Below are positions 26,425-34,151 of a stretch of DNA of 59,487 nt, piece by piece (position 1 is the stretch's first letter; each line of letters starts with the position of its first letter). The DNA is from Lentzea aerocolonigenes (GTDB lineage: Bacteria; Actinomycetota; Actinomycetes; Mycobacteriales; Pseudonocardiaceae). Where the stretch lies: NCBI RefSeq assembly GCF_000955955.1, contig NZ_JYJG01000111.1, positions 1-59,487 on the forward strand, written 5' to 3'. The notes below the pieces were generated by a model that searched no databases, was not told where the DNA came from, and saw only the letters and a program-made list of their open reading frames with translations. Both the position numbers and the translations under genes were made by a program.

Positions 26425-26436
26425 GGGAGCGCTCCC
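26425..26436. promoter_or_regulatory. CebR-like operator GGGAGCGCTCCC
   Basis: A perfect 12-bp palindrome within TGGGAGCGCTCCCG, 28 bp before the PL9 start. It matches the known Streptomyces CebR/CelR box (TGGGAGCGCTCCCA) at 13 of 14 positions. Nothing else in the window has a full copy in an upstream region. It suggests the lyase is controlled by a cello-oligosaccharide-type LacI repressor encoded elsewhere. Confidence 0.65.
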
Positions 26437-26463
26437 GGAAATCCTTTCGCACCCAGGGAGAAA

Positions 26464-27615
26464 ATGATGAAGTCCATAGGTGTGGCGTTGGCCGTCGTCC
26501 TGGCGTTGCCATTACCCGCGTCCGCTGCCGACAGCGTGTTGTACGCGTCGCCTTCCGGCCGTGACGGAGCGACCGGCACGATCTCCGACCCGACCACGCT
26601 GACCTCGGCGATCACCCGGATCGCGGCGGGCGGCACGATCTTCGTGCGTGGCGGCACGTACAACCTCGCGAAGACGGTGACGATCGCTCCCGGCAACAAC
26701 GGCACGGCGAGCGCCCGCAAGAAGCTGACCTCCTACCAGGGCGAGAAGCCGGTGCTGAACTTCTCGGCGCAGACCGAGGACCCTGCCAACCGCGGCCTGG
26801 CCGTGAACGGTTCGTACTGGCACGTCTACGGCCTGATCGTGGAACGGGCCGGTGACAACGGCATCTTCGTCGGCGGCAGCAACAACATCCTCGAACGCAC
26901 CATCACCCGGTACAACCGCGACACCGGCCTGCAGCTCTCGCGGATCGCGTCCAGCACACCGAAGAACCAGTGGCCGGCCAACAACCTCGTGCTGAGCGCC
27001 GAGTCCCACGACAACCGCGACTCCGACGGTGAGGACGCCGACGGTTTCGCCGCCAAGCTGACCGTCGGCTCGGGCAACGTCTTCCGGTACGCGGTGTCGC
27101 ACAACAACATCGACGACGGCTGGGACCTCTACACCAAGTCCGACACCGGCGCGATCGGCGCGGTGACCATCGAGGACTCCCTGTCGTACAAGAACGGCAC
27201 GCTGAGCAACGGCGGCCAGGCGGGCAACGGCGACCGCAACGGCTTCAAGCTCGGCGGCGAGGACATCGCCGTGCCGCACGTCGTCCGCCGCACCATCGCG
27301 TTCGACAACGGCAAGCACGGCTTCACCTACAACCGCAACCCCGGCGCCATGACCGTGTCGAACAACCTCAGCATCGACAACGACGAGCGCAACTTCTCGT
27401 TCGACGCGGGCAGCACGGTGTACCGCGGCAACACGTCGTGCCGCAGCAGCAAGGGTTCCAACGACAAGACCGTCGGCAACGCGGACAGCTCGAACCAGTT
27501 CTGGCTGGGCACCAACGGTTCTCGTTGCTCCAGCTATTCCGGTGCCCTCGGCTGGTCGTTCGCCTCGGACGGCAAGCTGCTCGTGACGCTGGGCGGCAAG
27601 CCGGTCACGCTGTAG
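26464..27615 (+). CDS. Secreted PL9-like pectate lyase (parallel beta-helix)
   Basis: A 383-aa secreted protein with a signal peptide ending ASA. The ladder-like pattern of asparagines and glycines is a right-handed parallel beta-helix. DGEDADGFAAKL, VSHNNIDDGWDLYTKS and NGDRNGFKLGGED are conserved PL9 segments, the lysine and the acidic Ca2+ ligands being present. It should cleave de-esterified homogalacturonan by beta-elimination. The ATG at 26464 follows GGGAG at 5 nt. The gene stands alone between the PL11 terminator and a long palindrome, and has its own CebR-like operator. Confidence 0.88.
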   Translation: MMKSIGVALAVVLALPLPASAADSVLYASPSGRDGATGTISDPTTLTSAITRIAAGGTIFVRGGTYNLAKTVTIAPGNNGTASARKKLTSYQGEKPVLNFSAQTEDPANRGLAVNGSYWHVYGLIVERAGDNGIFVGGSNNILERTITRYNRDTGLQLSRIASSTPKNQWPANNLVLSAESHDNRDSDGEDADGFAAKLTVGSGNVFRYAVSHNNIDDGWDLYTKSDTGAIGAVTIEDSLSYKNGTLSNGGQAGNGDRNGFKLGGEDIAVPHVVRRTIAFDNGKHGFTYNRNPGAMTVSNNLSIDNDERNFSFDAGSTVYRGNTSCRSSKGSNDKTVGNADSSNQFWLGTNGSRCSSYSGALGWSFASDGKLLVTLGGKPVTL

Positions 27616-27627
27616 CCCTGACCACGT

Positions 27628-27667
27628 CTGCAAGTACCACCAACTCACGAGTTGGTGGTACTTGCAG
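27628..27667. terminator. Perfect 19-bp palindrome, bidirectional terminator or repeat, short form
   Basis: CTGCAAGTACCACCAACTC (27628-27646) and its complement (27649-27667) are separated by only AC, an almost perfect cruciform. It lies between convergent genes and would end transcription from either side. The same arm sequence builds the longer element at 1-130, so it is also a member of a dispersed repeat family. Confidence 0.7.
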
Positions 27668-27713
27668 GACTCTGCAGGCGAATCCGCGCCTCGTCGTTTT
27701 GTTTGGCGCGATA

Positions 27714-27748
27714 GGCACGTTCGTACGAACTAGCCGTACCAACGTGCC
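27714..27748. repeat. Small inverted repeat near the esterase 3' end
   Basis: GGCACGTT and AACGTGCC, 8-bp arms 19 bp apart, lie 30 bp beyond the stop of the minus-strand SGNH esterase, with several further CGTAC bases in the loop. It could be the esterase terminator or a fragment of a repeat. Confidence 0.35.
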
Positions 27749-27777
27749 ATTCCAGACAGATGCAGAGCACCTGGACT

Positions 27778-28764
27778 CTAGATCTTCGCGGCCACGATCG
27801 GCGCCAGGCGGTCGGCGATCTTGCGGTGGCCCTGGTCGTTGGGGTGCACGTTGTCGGTCGTGTCAGTCGACTCGTTGATCCAGCCGGTGGTGTCGACGAA
27901 GTACACGTTGCCGTCGTTGACATCCTTGACCGCCGCCTGCGTCTCCGGCAGGAACCGCTTGCGGAACGTGCCCAGCGCGAAGATCGCGGCGGTCGGGTAC
28001 TTCTCCCGTGCCCGCTTGAGCAGCGTGACGTAGGAGGCGTGGAACTGGTCCTTGGTGACACTGTGCCCGACGTCGTTGGTGCCGAGGTTGATCACGACGG
28101 CGTTCGCCTTGTACCGGCCGAAGTTCCACGCGGGCGCGTTCAACGCGAGTCCGGTGCGCAGGAAACCCTCGCGCATGCTCAGGCAGCCGTCCGCCGCGGG
28201 GTGCAGGCACGCGCCGCCCACCGCGATCTGCGTGTGGCCGGCCTTGAGCTTCTCGCCCGTGAGCCAGCCGTACGCCGTGAGCGCCTGCTTCGACGACTGC
28301 TGGCCCACGGTGATGGAGTCGCCGACGAACTCGATGATCTTCGACGGCACGCTCGGAGCGAACGTCTTCGCGCCGGTGTCGAGCTCGATGCCCTGGTACA
28401 CCGCGTCACCCTTGTACGAGCCCGCGATCGGGCGGTAGGACACGCGGAGGGTGTGGTTGCCCGCGGCCAGTGGCGCCGGGGTGAGGTTCACGGTGCCGGT
28501 CTTGTTCACATAGGACACATCGGGCCCGCCGTCGATGCTGACGAAGAAGTCGATCGCACGGCGCTGCTTGAGCTTCACCGTCCGGCCGGTGAAGCCGACG
28601 ACGAGGTAGGCGCCTGCCCACTCGGAGACGTAGGCGCTCGACGTGCTGGTGTTCCAGCGGCCGAAGTACTTGACGTTCGGGTCGGTCGGCGTGCTCGCGG
28701 CCGACGCCGATGGGGTTATGACGACGCTGCTGACGAGGACTGTTGCTGCGACCAGGAGTTTCAC
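27778..28764 (-). CDS. Secreted SGNH/GDSL carbohydrate esterase
   Basis: A 328-aa secreted esterase. A signal peptide (ends ASA) precedes a CE2-like N-terminal jelly-roll (about 30-140, KYFGRWNTSTSSAYVSEWAG). The SGNH hydrolase domain has Ser150 in FVGDSITVG, the block III NLGTNDVGH, and the catalytic pair in DNVHPNDQGH. It starts at GTG 28764, overlapping the PL11 stop by 4 bp. Because it is made together with a rhamnogalacturonan lyase, the best guess is removal of acetyl groups from RG-I so that the lyase can act. CE2-type acetyl esterases also act on xylan or glucomannan. Confidence 0.82.
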   Translation of the reverse strand: MKLLVAATVLVSSVVITPSASAASTPTDPNVKYFGRWNTSTSSAYVSEWAGAYLVVGFTGRTVKLKQRRAIDFFVSIDGGPDVSYVNKTGTVNLTPAPLAAGNHTLRVSYRPIAGSYKGDAVYQGIELDTGAKTFAPSVPSKIIEFVGDSITVGQQSSKQALTAYGWLTGEKLKAGHTQIAVGGACLHPAADGCLSMREGFLRTGLALNAPAWNFGRYKANAVVINLGTNDVGHSVTKDQFHASYVTLLKRAREKYPTAAIFALGTFRKRFLPETQAAVKDVNDGNVYFVDTTGWINESTDTTDNVHPNDQGHRKIADRLAPIVAAKI

Positions 28765-31010
28765 GGTGCGTCCTTCCGGTGCGAGGGCAGGGGAACGCGC
28801 GTCCAGTCGACGTCCGAGGCGAAGTAGAAGCCAGGGTACGACGGCTGGTTGTAGGTGGTCTGCTGGCGGGCGACCTCGACGCGGTACTGACGGTCGTGCA
28901 TGAGCGTGTACATCTTGTGGCTGGTCGGTTCGGTGCTGAGGTAGAAGCGCAACGCGGTGCTGTCCTGGGTGCGCATGACGAGTTCCTCGCGCCAGTCGCC
29001 GAACACGTCGGCCACGAGCGAGGGGTTGCCCTTGGTGCCGTTGTTGGCGCGGGTGCCGGTGGCGGTGAGCACCGTGCCGCGCCGCCAGTCGTCGATGGTG
29101 GGCGTGACGTCCTGGGCGCCGTTCACGATCTGGGTGGTCAGGTCGCCGGCCCAGCGGATGCTCATGTTCGTGCCGGGAGAACGGTCCTCGAGCCTGCGGC
29201 CGTCCGCGCTCCAGAGACCGCCGGAGTCCGAGCCGTTCGGCATGGACGACCACGTCTCGATGCCGGGCACGTCCGGGCGGACGTCGCCGATCATGCCCCG
29301 GCCGGTGTCCATGCCGGAGTACGCGCCGTAGATCGTCTGACCGGTTCCGGCGTCGCGCAGCGCGTAGCCGTACGGGGCGTAGCGGGCGCCTTCGTGGACC
29401 ATGAAGATCTCGAGGCCGGGGCGGGCCGGGTCGATGTCGGTGACGTGCAGGGCATCACCGTGCCCGACCCGGACCGCGGCTCCCGGCTCGACGCTGCCCG
29501 GTGGCAGGACGCCGGACGAGCTGTACTTGAGCGAGCCGTCGTCGTCGAGGGTCGCACCACCGTAAATGATCTCCTGGCGGCCGTCGTGGTCCACGTCGGC
29601 GACGCTCAGCGAGTGGGCGCCCTGCGTGGTGAGCTCGGCGTGGCTCGGGTTCGTGCCGTCGCGGCCGTGCGGGGTGTCGCGGAACGGGTTCGTCATCGGC
29701 ACCCAGCCGCTGTCGACGAGCCAGCGCTTCTTCAGGTGCCTGCCGTCCCAGTCGTAGGTGGCGACGGCGGAGCGGGTGTAGTAGCCGCGGGCGAAGATCG
29801 CGGACGGACGTTTGCCGTCCAGGTACGCGACCCCGGACAGGAAGCGGTCCACCCGGTTGCCCGGTTCGATGCGAGGCATGGCGTAGTCGCCCCACATCAG
29901 GCCGTCGTCGGTGCGGCCGGGCTCGTAGCGGACGGTCTGCAGTTCGTGGCCCGTGGCGCCGTCGAACACCGTCAGGTACTCCGGTCCGTCGACGATGAAG
30001 CCCGCGAACTGACGCAGCTTGTTGTTGGCGCTGCGGGAAGGCGCGTAGACGTCGAGGAAGTGGTCGACGAGCTCGGCGGCGTGCTCTGCGGACAACGGGT
30101 AGGTGTAGCGCGGCTCGATGCCGAACGCCTGCTCCAGCGTCGCGGGCCAATGCCCGGCCACGACCTCGGGATGCCGGTCCCAGCCGCGAAACGTTTCGAC
30201 GAGGTGGGTGCGGTAGCCCTCTGGGCTGAGACGGTAGTCGTCGGTGTTCTTGAACCCGGCGCGCACGTCCTCGCGCGGCATCGTGATGTACCGCTGGCGG
30301 CCGTCACGGGTGCCCGGCGCGGTCTTCGTCATCAGCTCCGCACGGCCGTCGCCGTCGAAGTCGTAGACGAGGAACTGGGTGTAGTGCGCGCCCGCCCGGA
30401 TGTTCACACCCAGGTCGATCCGGTGCAGCAGCGTGCCGTCGAAGCGGTACGTGTCGAGGTAGACCGGACCGGTGTAGCCGACCTGCGAGACGTCCTTGGA
30501 GTTGCTGGGATCCCACTTGACGACGTACTCGTACTGCCCGTCGCCGTCCATGTCCCCGACGCTGACGTCGTTGGCTGAGTAGGTGTAGCGCTCGCCGGCC
30601 GGAGTCACGCCGTCCGCGGGTTTCCGCAGCGGCAGGTCGTAGTGCGACGCCGTCCACGCCGTCACGGGCTTGCTCCGTCCCAAGGCGACACCGCGACGCA
30701 CGGGTGCCACCTGGTAGCGCGCGCCCGGAATTGGCTTCGCGTCGACGAACGTAGTGCTGTCCGTGACGGTCGCGATGCGCTTTCCGTTGCGGTAGACGGC
30801 GAAGTCGGGCCCGGCGAGGCCGGTGGGAGTCGCGCCGGTGGCCTCCTGACCGAGCAGGCGCCAGCTCAGGTGCACGCCGTCGCTGACAGTGGCCGCGACG
30901 AGCCCGCGGTCCAGGCGCTCACCGGGCAACGGGTGCGCGGAAGCGGGCAGCCCTCCGGCGAGGACGAGGGTGGCCGCCAAGGGGAGCAGAACGCATCGTC
31001 GCAGGTCCAC
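28761..31010 (-). CDS. Secreted PL11 rhamnogalacturonan lyase, second copy
   Basis: A 749-aa secreted PL11 protein, longer than the other copy. It has the same calcium-bearing propeller repeats (SANDVSVGDMDGDGQYEYVV, YDFDGDGRAELMTKTAPG, VADVDHDGRQEIIYG, ADVFGDWREELVMRTQD). Its extra length lies mainly between about 240 and 360 (GFKNTDDYRLSPEGYRTH and following) and resembles exo-type PL11 enzymes with a blocking loop, so it may act as an exo-lyase complementing the endo-lyase at 24502. The GTG at 31010 gives a good signal peptide; GTG 31037 and TTG 31046 are possible. The first gene of a two-gene operon with the SGNH esterase. Confidence 0.9.
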   Translation of the reverse strand: MDLRRCVLLPLAATLVLAGGLPASAHPLPGERLDRGLVAATVSDGVHLSWRLLGQEATGATPTGLAGPDFAVYRNGKRIATVTDSTTFVDAKPIPGARYQVAPVRRGVALGRSKPVTAWTASHYDLPLRKPADGVTPAGERYTYSANDVSVGDMDGDGQYEYVVKWDPSNSKDVSQVGYTGPVYLDTYRFDGTLLHRIDLGVNIRAGAHYTQFLVYDFDGDGRAELMTKTAPGTRDGRQRYITMPREDVRAGFKNTDDYRLSPEGYRTHLVETFRGWDRHPEVVAGHWPATLEQAFGIEPRYTYPLSAEHAAELVDHFLDVYAPSRSANNKLRQFAGFIVDGPEYLTVFDGATGHELQTVRYEPGRTDDGLMWGDYAMPRIEPGNRVDRFLSGVAYLDGKRPSAIFARGYYTRSAVATYDWDGRHLKKRWLVDSGWVPMTNPFRDTPHGRDGTNPSHAELTTQGAHSLSVADVDHDGRQEIIYGGATLDDDGSLKYSSSGVLPPGSVEPGAAVRVGHGDALHVTDIDPARPGLEIFMVHEGARYAPYGYALRDAGTGQTIYGAYSGMDTGRGMIGDVRPDVPGIETWSSMPNGSDSGGLWSADGRRLEDRSPGTNMSIRWAGDLTTQIVNGAQDVTPTIDDWRRGTVLTATGTRANNGTKGNPSLVADVFGDWREELVMRTQDSTALRFYLSTEPTSHKMYTLMHDRQYRVEVARQQTTYNQPSYPGFYFASDVDWTRVPLPSHRKDAP

Positions 31011-31245
31011 GGCGGCTACGATGGACCGTTCCGGCACGTGACGCAAGGGTCAAATGTGTTGCGGCGCAATGTGGAAAGCGTTTTCCTAATCGAGACGTCG
31101 AATCGGGCGCGGCGTTCGACAGAAAAAGTGTCGAACAAGTCGAAACGGGCTTACTCCTTCTTGACGCCCAATGTGAGTCGTGCCACGTTCACGTCGTCCG
31201 GTCGAAGCGATTCGATTCACCCTCGGTGACCAAGAAGGGCGCGCC
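31011..31245 (+). promoter_or_regulatory. Divergent regulatory region with GGAAAGCGTTTTCC operator and GTCGAA cluster
   Basis: The 235-bp gap between the minus-strand PL11 and the plus-strand GH3. GGAAAGCGTTTTCC at 31073-31086 is identical to the site before the ABC operon at 254. It is followed by a dense set of hexamers, including the inverted repeat GTTCGACA/TGTCGAAC at 31114-31121 and 31129-31136, GTCGAAC and GTCGAAAC nearby, and TTCGATTC near 31210. AAGAAGGG precedes the proposed TTG start of the GH3. Confidence 0.55.
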
Positions 31246-34065
31246 TTGAGCATCGAGACACCCAATGGGGAACTACCTTTCCGGAATCGGGACCTGCCGC
31301 TGCGGGAACGGGTCGCCGATCTGCTGGAGCGGCTGGCCATCGCCGAGAAGATCGCGTTGCTGCACCAGTGGCAGGCCGCCGTCCCCAGGCTCGGGCTCGG
31401 GGCGTTCCGCACCGGCACCGAGGCGTTGCACGGGGTCGCGTGGCTGGGGCGCGCGACGGTGTTCCCACAGGCGATCGGCCTCGCGAGCACGTGGAACCCG
31501 GACCTCGTCCAGGCGGTCGGCGACGTGACCGGCACCGAGGCGCGCGGCTTTCACCACAAGGACCCGGTGGCGCACGGGCTCAACGTGTGGGCGCCGGTGG
31601 TGAACCCGCTGCGCGACCCGCGCTGGGGCCGCAACGAGGAGGGCTACTCCGAGGACCCGCTGCTGACCTCGGTGATGGGCACGGCCTACGCGAAAGGGCT
31701 GCGCGGCGACCACCCGGTGTACCTGAAGACCGCGCCGACGTTGAAGCACTTCCTGGGCTACAACCACGAGACCGACCGGTGCGCGACCTCGTCCGTCATG
31801 CGGGCCCGTGTGCTGCACGAGTACGAGTTCCCGTGCTTCCGCGGCCCGATCGCGGCGGACGCGGCAGTGGCCGTCATGTCGTCGTACAACCTCGTCAACG
31901 GCAGGCCGGCGCACCTGACCCCGTACCTCGAGGACCACCTGCGCTGCTGGACCGGCAACGAGATCGCGGTCGTCAGCGATGCCTGGGCGCCGTCCAACGT
32001 GGCCGGTCTGCAGAACTACCACGAGGACGACGTCGCCGGGCACGCCGCGATGCTGCGGGCAGGAGTCGACAGCTTCACCGACCACGACGCCGATCCCGCC
32101 GCCACGATCGCGAGCGTGACCGAGGCGCTGGCCCGCGGGCTGATCACCGAGGAGCACGTGGACCGGGCGGTCACGCGGCTGCTGACGCTGAGGATGCGGC
32201 TCGGCGAGTTCGACCCGCCGGAGCTCAACCCCTACGCGGTGATCACCGAGGACGTGATCGACGCGCCCGAACACCGAGTGCTCGCCCTGGAGGCGGCCCG
32301 GCAGTCGATCGTGCTGCTCAAGAACGACGGCCTGTTGCCGCTCGACCCCCGTGGCAGCGGGAAGATCGCGGTCATCGGCACGCACGCGGACGCCCTGTTC
32401 GAGGACTGGTACTGCGGCACGTTCCCGTACTCGGTCACTCCGCTCGACGGGATCAAGCAGCTCCACAGCGGACAGACCACGTTCACCGAGGGGATCGACC
32501 GGATCTCGCTGACCACCGCGGACGGTCGCTTTCTCGCCTTCTCCCCGGAAGGCGAGGCCGTGCTGGAGGAGCACTGGAGCGACGGCTCGGCGTTCGACCT
32601 GTTCGAGTGGGGCCAGGACGCGATCACCCTGCGCTGCGTGCTCACCGGCAAGTACATGGCGGCGACGAGAGAAGGCGCGCTCGTCACCGAACGAGACATG
32701 CCGGGCGGATGGGACGTCCTGGAACTGTTCGAGCTCGTCCGGGTCAGCGATGACGTCTGCCTGCTGCGCAACACGGTGCTGGACAAGTACGTGGCGGCGC
32801 ACCAGGACGGCATCCGGTTCGCCGACGCGGACTGCCAGGCGGCGCGGTGGCGGCTGGAGGTCGACCGCTCCGGCATCGCCCAGGCCGTCGCGCAGGCCGC
32901 GGCGGCGGACGTCGCGATCGTGGTGGTGGGCAACGACCCGCACATCAACGGCCGCGAGACCCAGGACCGCGTGGACCTGGACCTGCCGCCGGGGCAGGTG
33001 GACCTGATCCGGGCGGTGCGGCACGTCAACCCGCGCACCGTGCTCGTCGTGGTCAGCAGCTACCCGTACGCGCTGGTGTGGGAGGACGAGCACGTCCCGG
33101 CGATCCTGTGGTCGTCGCACGGCGGCCAGGAGTTCGGACGCGCGCTCGCCGAGGTGCTCTTCGGCGAGATCTCGCCGTCCGGCAAGCTCACCCAGACCTG
33201 GTACCGCGGCGTCGAAGCGCTTCCGGACCTGCTCGACTACGACATCATCTCCTCGGGTGGCACGTACCTGTACTTCGAGGGCGATCCGCTCTACGCGTTC
33301 GGGCACGGGCTGAGCTACACCAGGTTCTCCTATGGCCCGTTGGCCGTGTCCTCGCAGTCTGTGTGGCAGCACGACGAGTTCGAGGTGTCGGTCGAGGTCA
33401 CCAACACCGGTGACCGGCCAGGTGCCGAGGTCGTGCAGCTCTACGGTGCGCAACGTGATTCACGCGTGGCGCAGCCGTTGCGCGAACTGCTCGCCTTCGA
33501 ACGCGTGGAGCTCGCCCCGGGAGAGCGCCAGGTCGTCCGGTTCCCGTTGCACGGCAGGGATTTCTGGCACTGGGACGTGGTGAGCGACCGCCGGGTCGTC
33601 GAAACGTCCGTGCACGAGCTGTGGGCCGGGTCGTCGTCGGACCGCCGGGCACGCGGGGAGGTGCTGGTCATCGGTGAGGGGATCGCGTTGCGAGGCCCCG
33701 TCATCCGCGCGGAGGGGTTCGACGACTACGCGGGGGTCACCCTCGTGGACGAGACCCGCGAGCGCGGCACCGTCGTCGAGAGCACCGATGCCGGTGGCTG
33801 GATCCTGCTCGGCGACGTGCGGGCCGACGCGAGCGTCACCCGCTGCAGGGCCCGTGTCGCCGGGCGGGCAGGAGACGTCGAGGTGCGCGTCGGCAACGAC
33901 GGCGCAAGGTTGTGCACGTTCACAGTCGCGCAGGACCGCGGACGCCACGACTGGCGTGAGGTGAGCATGCCGATGACGTGGGGCGGCGGTGCACATGACC
34001 TGCTCATCGTGTTCGGGGAGCCGGGCATGCGGCTGGCCAGCATCGAGTTCGACTGTCAATCGTGA
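31246..34065 (+). CDS. Intracellular GH3 beta-glycosidase with beta-trefoil insert and CBM6-like tail
   Basis: A 939-aa GH3 enzyme without signal peptide, so it hydrolyses imported oligosaccharides. The N-terminal barrel has KHFLGYNHETDR and the nucleophile Asp245 in VVSDAWAPS. Between the sandwich parts a fascin-like beta-trefoil is inserted at about 411-541 (LTTADGRFLAFSP, CVLTGKYMAATREGALV). The sandwich resumes with VVVGNDPHINGRETQDRVDL; a fibronectin-like domain follows, then a CBM6-type tail (about 815-939). TTG 31246 is preferred because AAGAAGGG lies at the right spacing; GTG/ATG codons upstream lack one. Beta-glucosidase, xylosidase or galactosidase activity are all possible. Confidence 0.9.
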   Translation: MSIETPNGELPFRNRDLPLRERVADLLERLAIAEKIALLHQWQAAVPRLGLGAFRTGTEALHGVAWLGRATVFPQAIGLASTWNPDLVQAVGDVTGTEARGFHHKDPVAHGLNVWAPVVNPLRDPRWGRNEEGYSEDPLLTSVMGTAYAKGLRGDHPVYLKTAPTLKHFLGYNHETDRCATSSVMRARVLHEYEFPCFRGPIAADAAVAVMSSYNLVNGRPAHLTPYLEDHLRCWTGNEIAVVSDAWAPSNVAGLQNYHEDDVAGHAAMLRAGVDSFTDHDADPAATIASVTEALARGLITEEHVDRAVTRLLTLRMRLGEFDPPELNPYAVITEDVIDAPEHRVLALEAARQSIVLLKNDGLLPLDPRGSGKIAVIGTHADALFEDWYCGTFPYSVTPLDGIKQLHSGQTTFTEGIDRISLTTADGRFLAFSPEGEAVLEEHWSDGSAFDLFEWGQDAITLRCVLTGKYMAATREGALVTERDMPGGWDVLELFELVRVSDDVCLLRNTVLDKYVAAHQDGIRFADADCQAARWRLEVDRSGIAQAVAQAAAADVAIVVVGNDPHINGRETQDRVDLDLPPGQVDLIRAVRHVNPRTVLVVVSSYPYALVWEDEHVPAILWSSHGGQEFGRALAEVLFGEISPSGKLTQTWYRGVEALPDLLDYDIISSGGTYLYFEGDPLYAFGHGLSYTRFSYGPLAVSSQSVWQHDEFEVSVEVTNTGDRPGAEVVQLYGAQRDSRVAQPLRELLAFERVELAPGERQVVRFPLHGRDFWHWDVVSDRRVVETSVHELWAGSSSDRRARGEVLVIGEGIALRGPVIRAEGFDDYAGVTLVDETRERGTVVESTDAGGWILLGDVRADASVTRCRARVAGRAGDVEVRVGNDGARLCTFTVAQDRGRHDWREVSMPMTWGGGAHDLLIVFGEPGMRLASIEFDCQS

Positions 34066-34123
34066 ATGTGCACGTTCCCACCAACAGGGGTGAGCAAGGG
34101 GCATTCGCCGCCCGTAAAGTTGT

Positions 34124-34135
34124 CGAAACGCTTCA
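34124..34135. promoter_or_regulatory. LacI-type operator CGAAACGCTTCA
   Basis: An imperfect palindrome (CGAAACGCTTCA followed by ATTCGG) just before the lacI at 34152, resembling the perfect TGAAACGTTTCA before the other lacI region. This suggests autoregulation and a shared or related operator for the two paralogous repressors. Confidence 0.55.
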
Positions 34136-34151
34136 ATTCGGAGGTGCCGAC

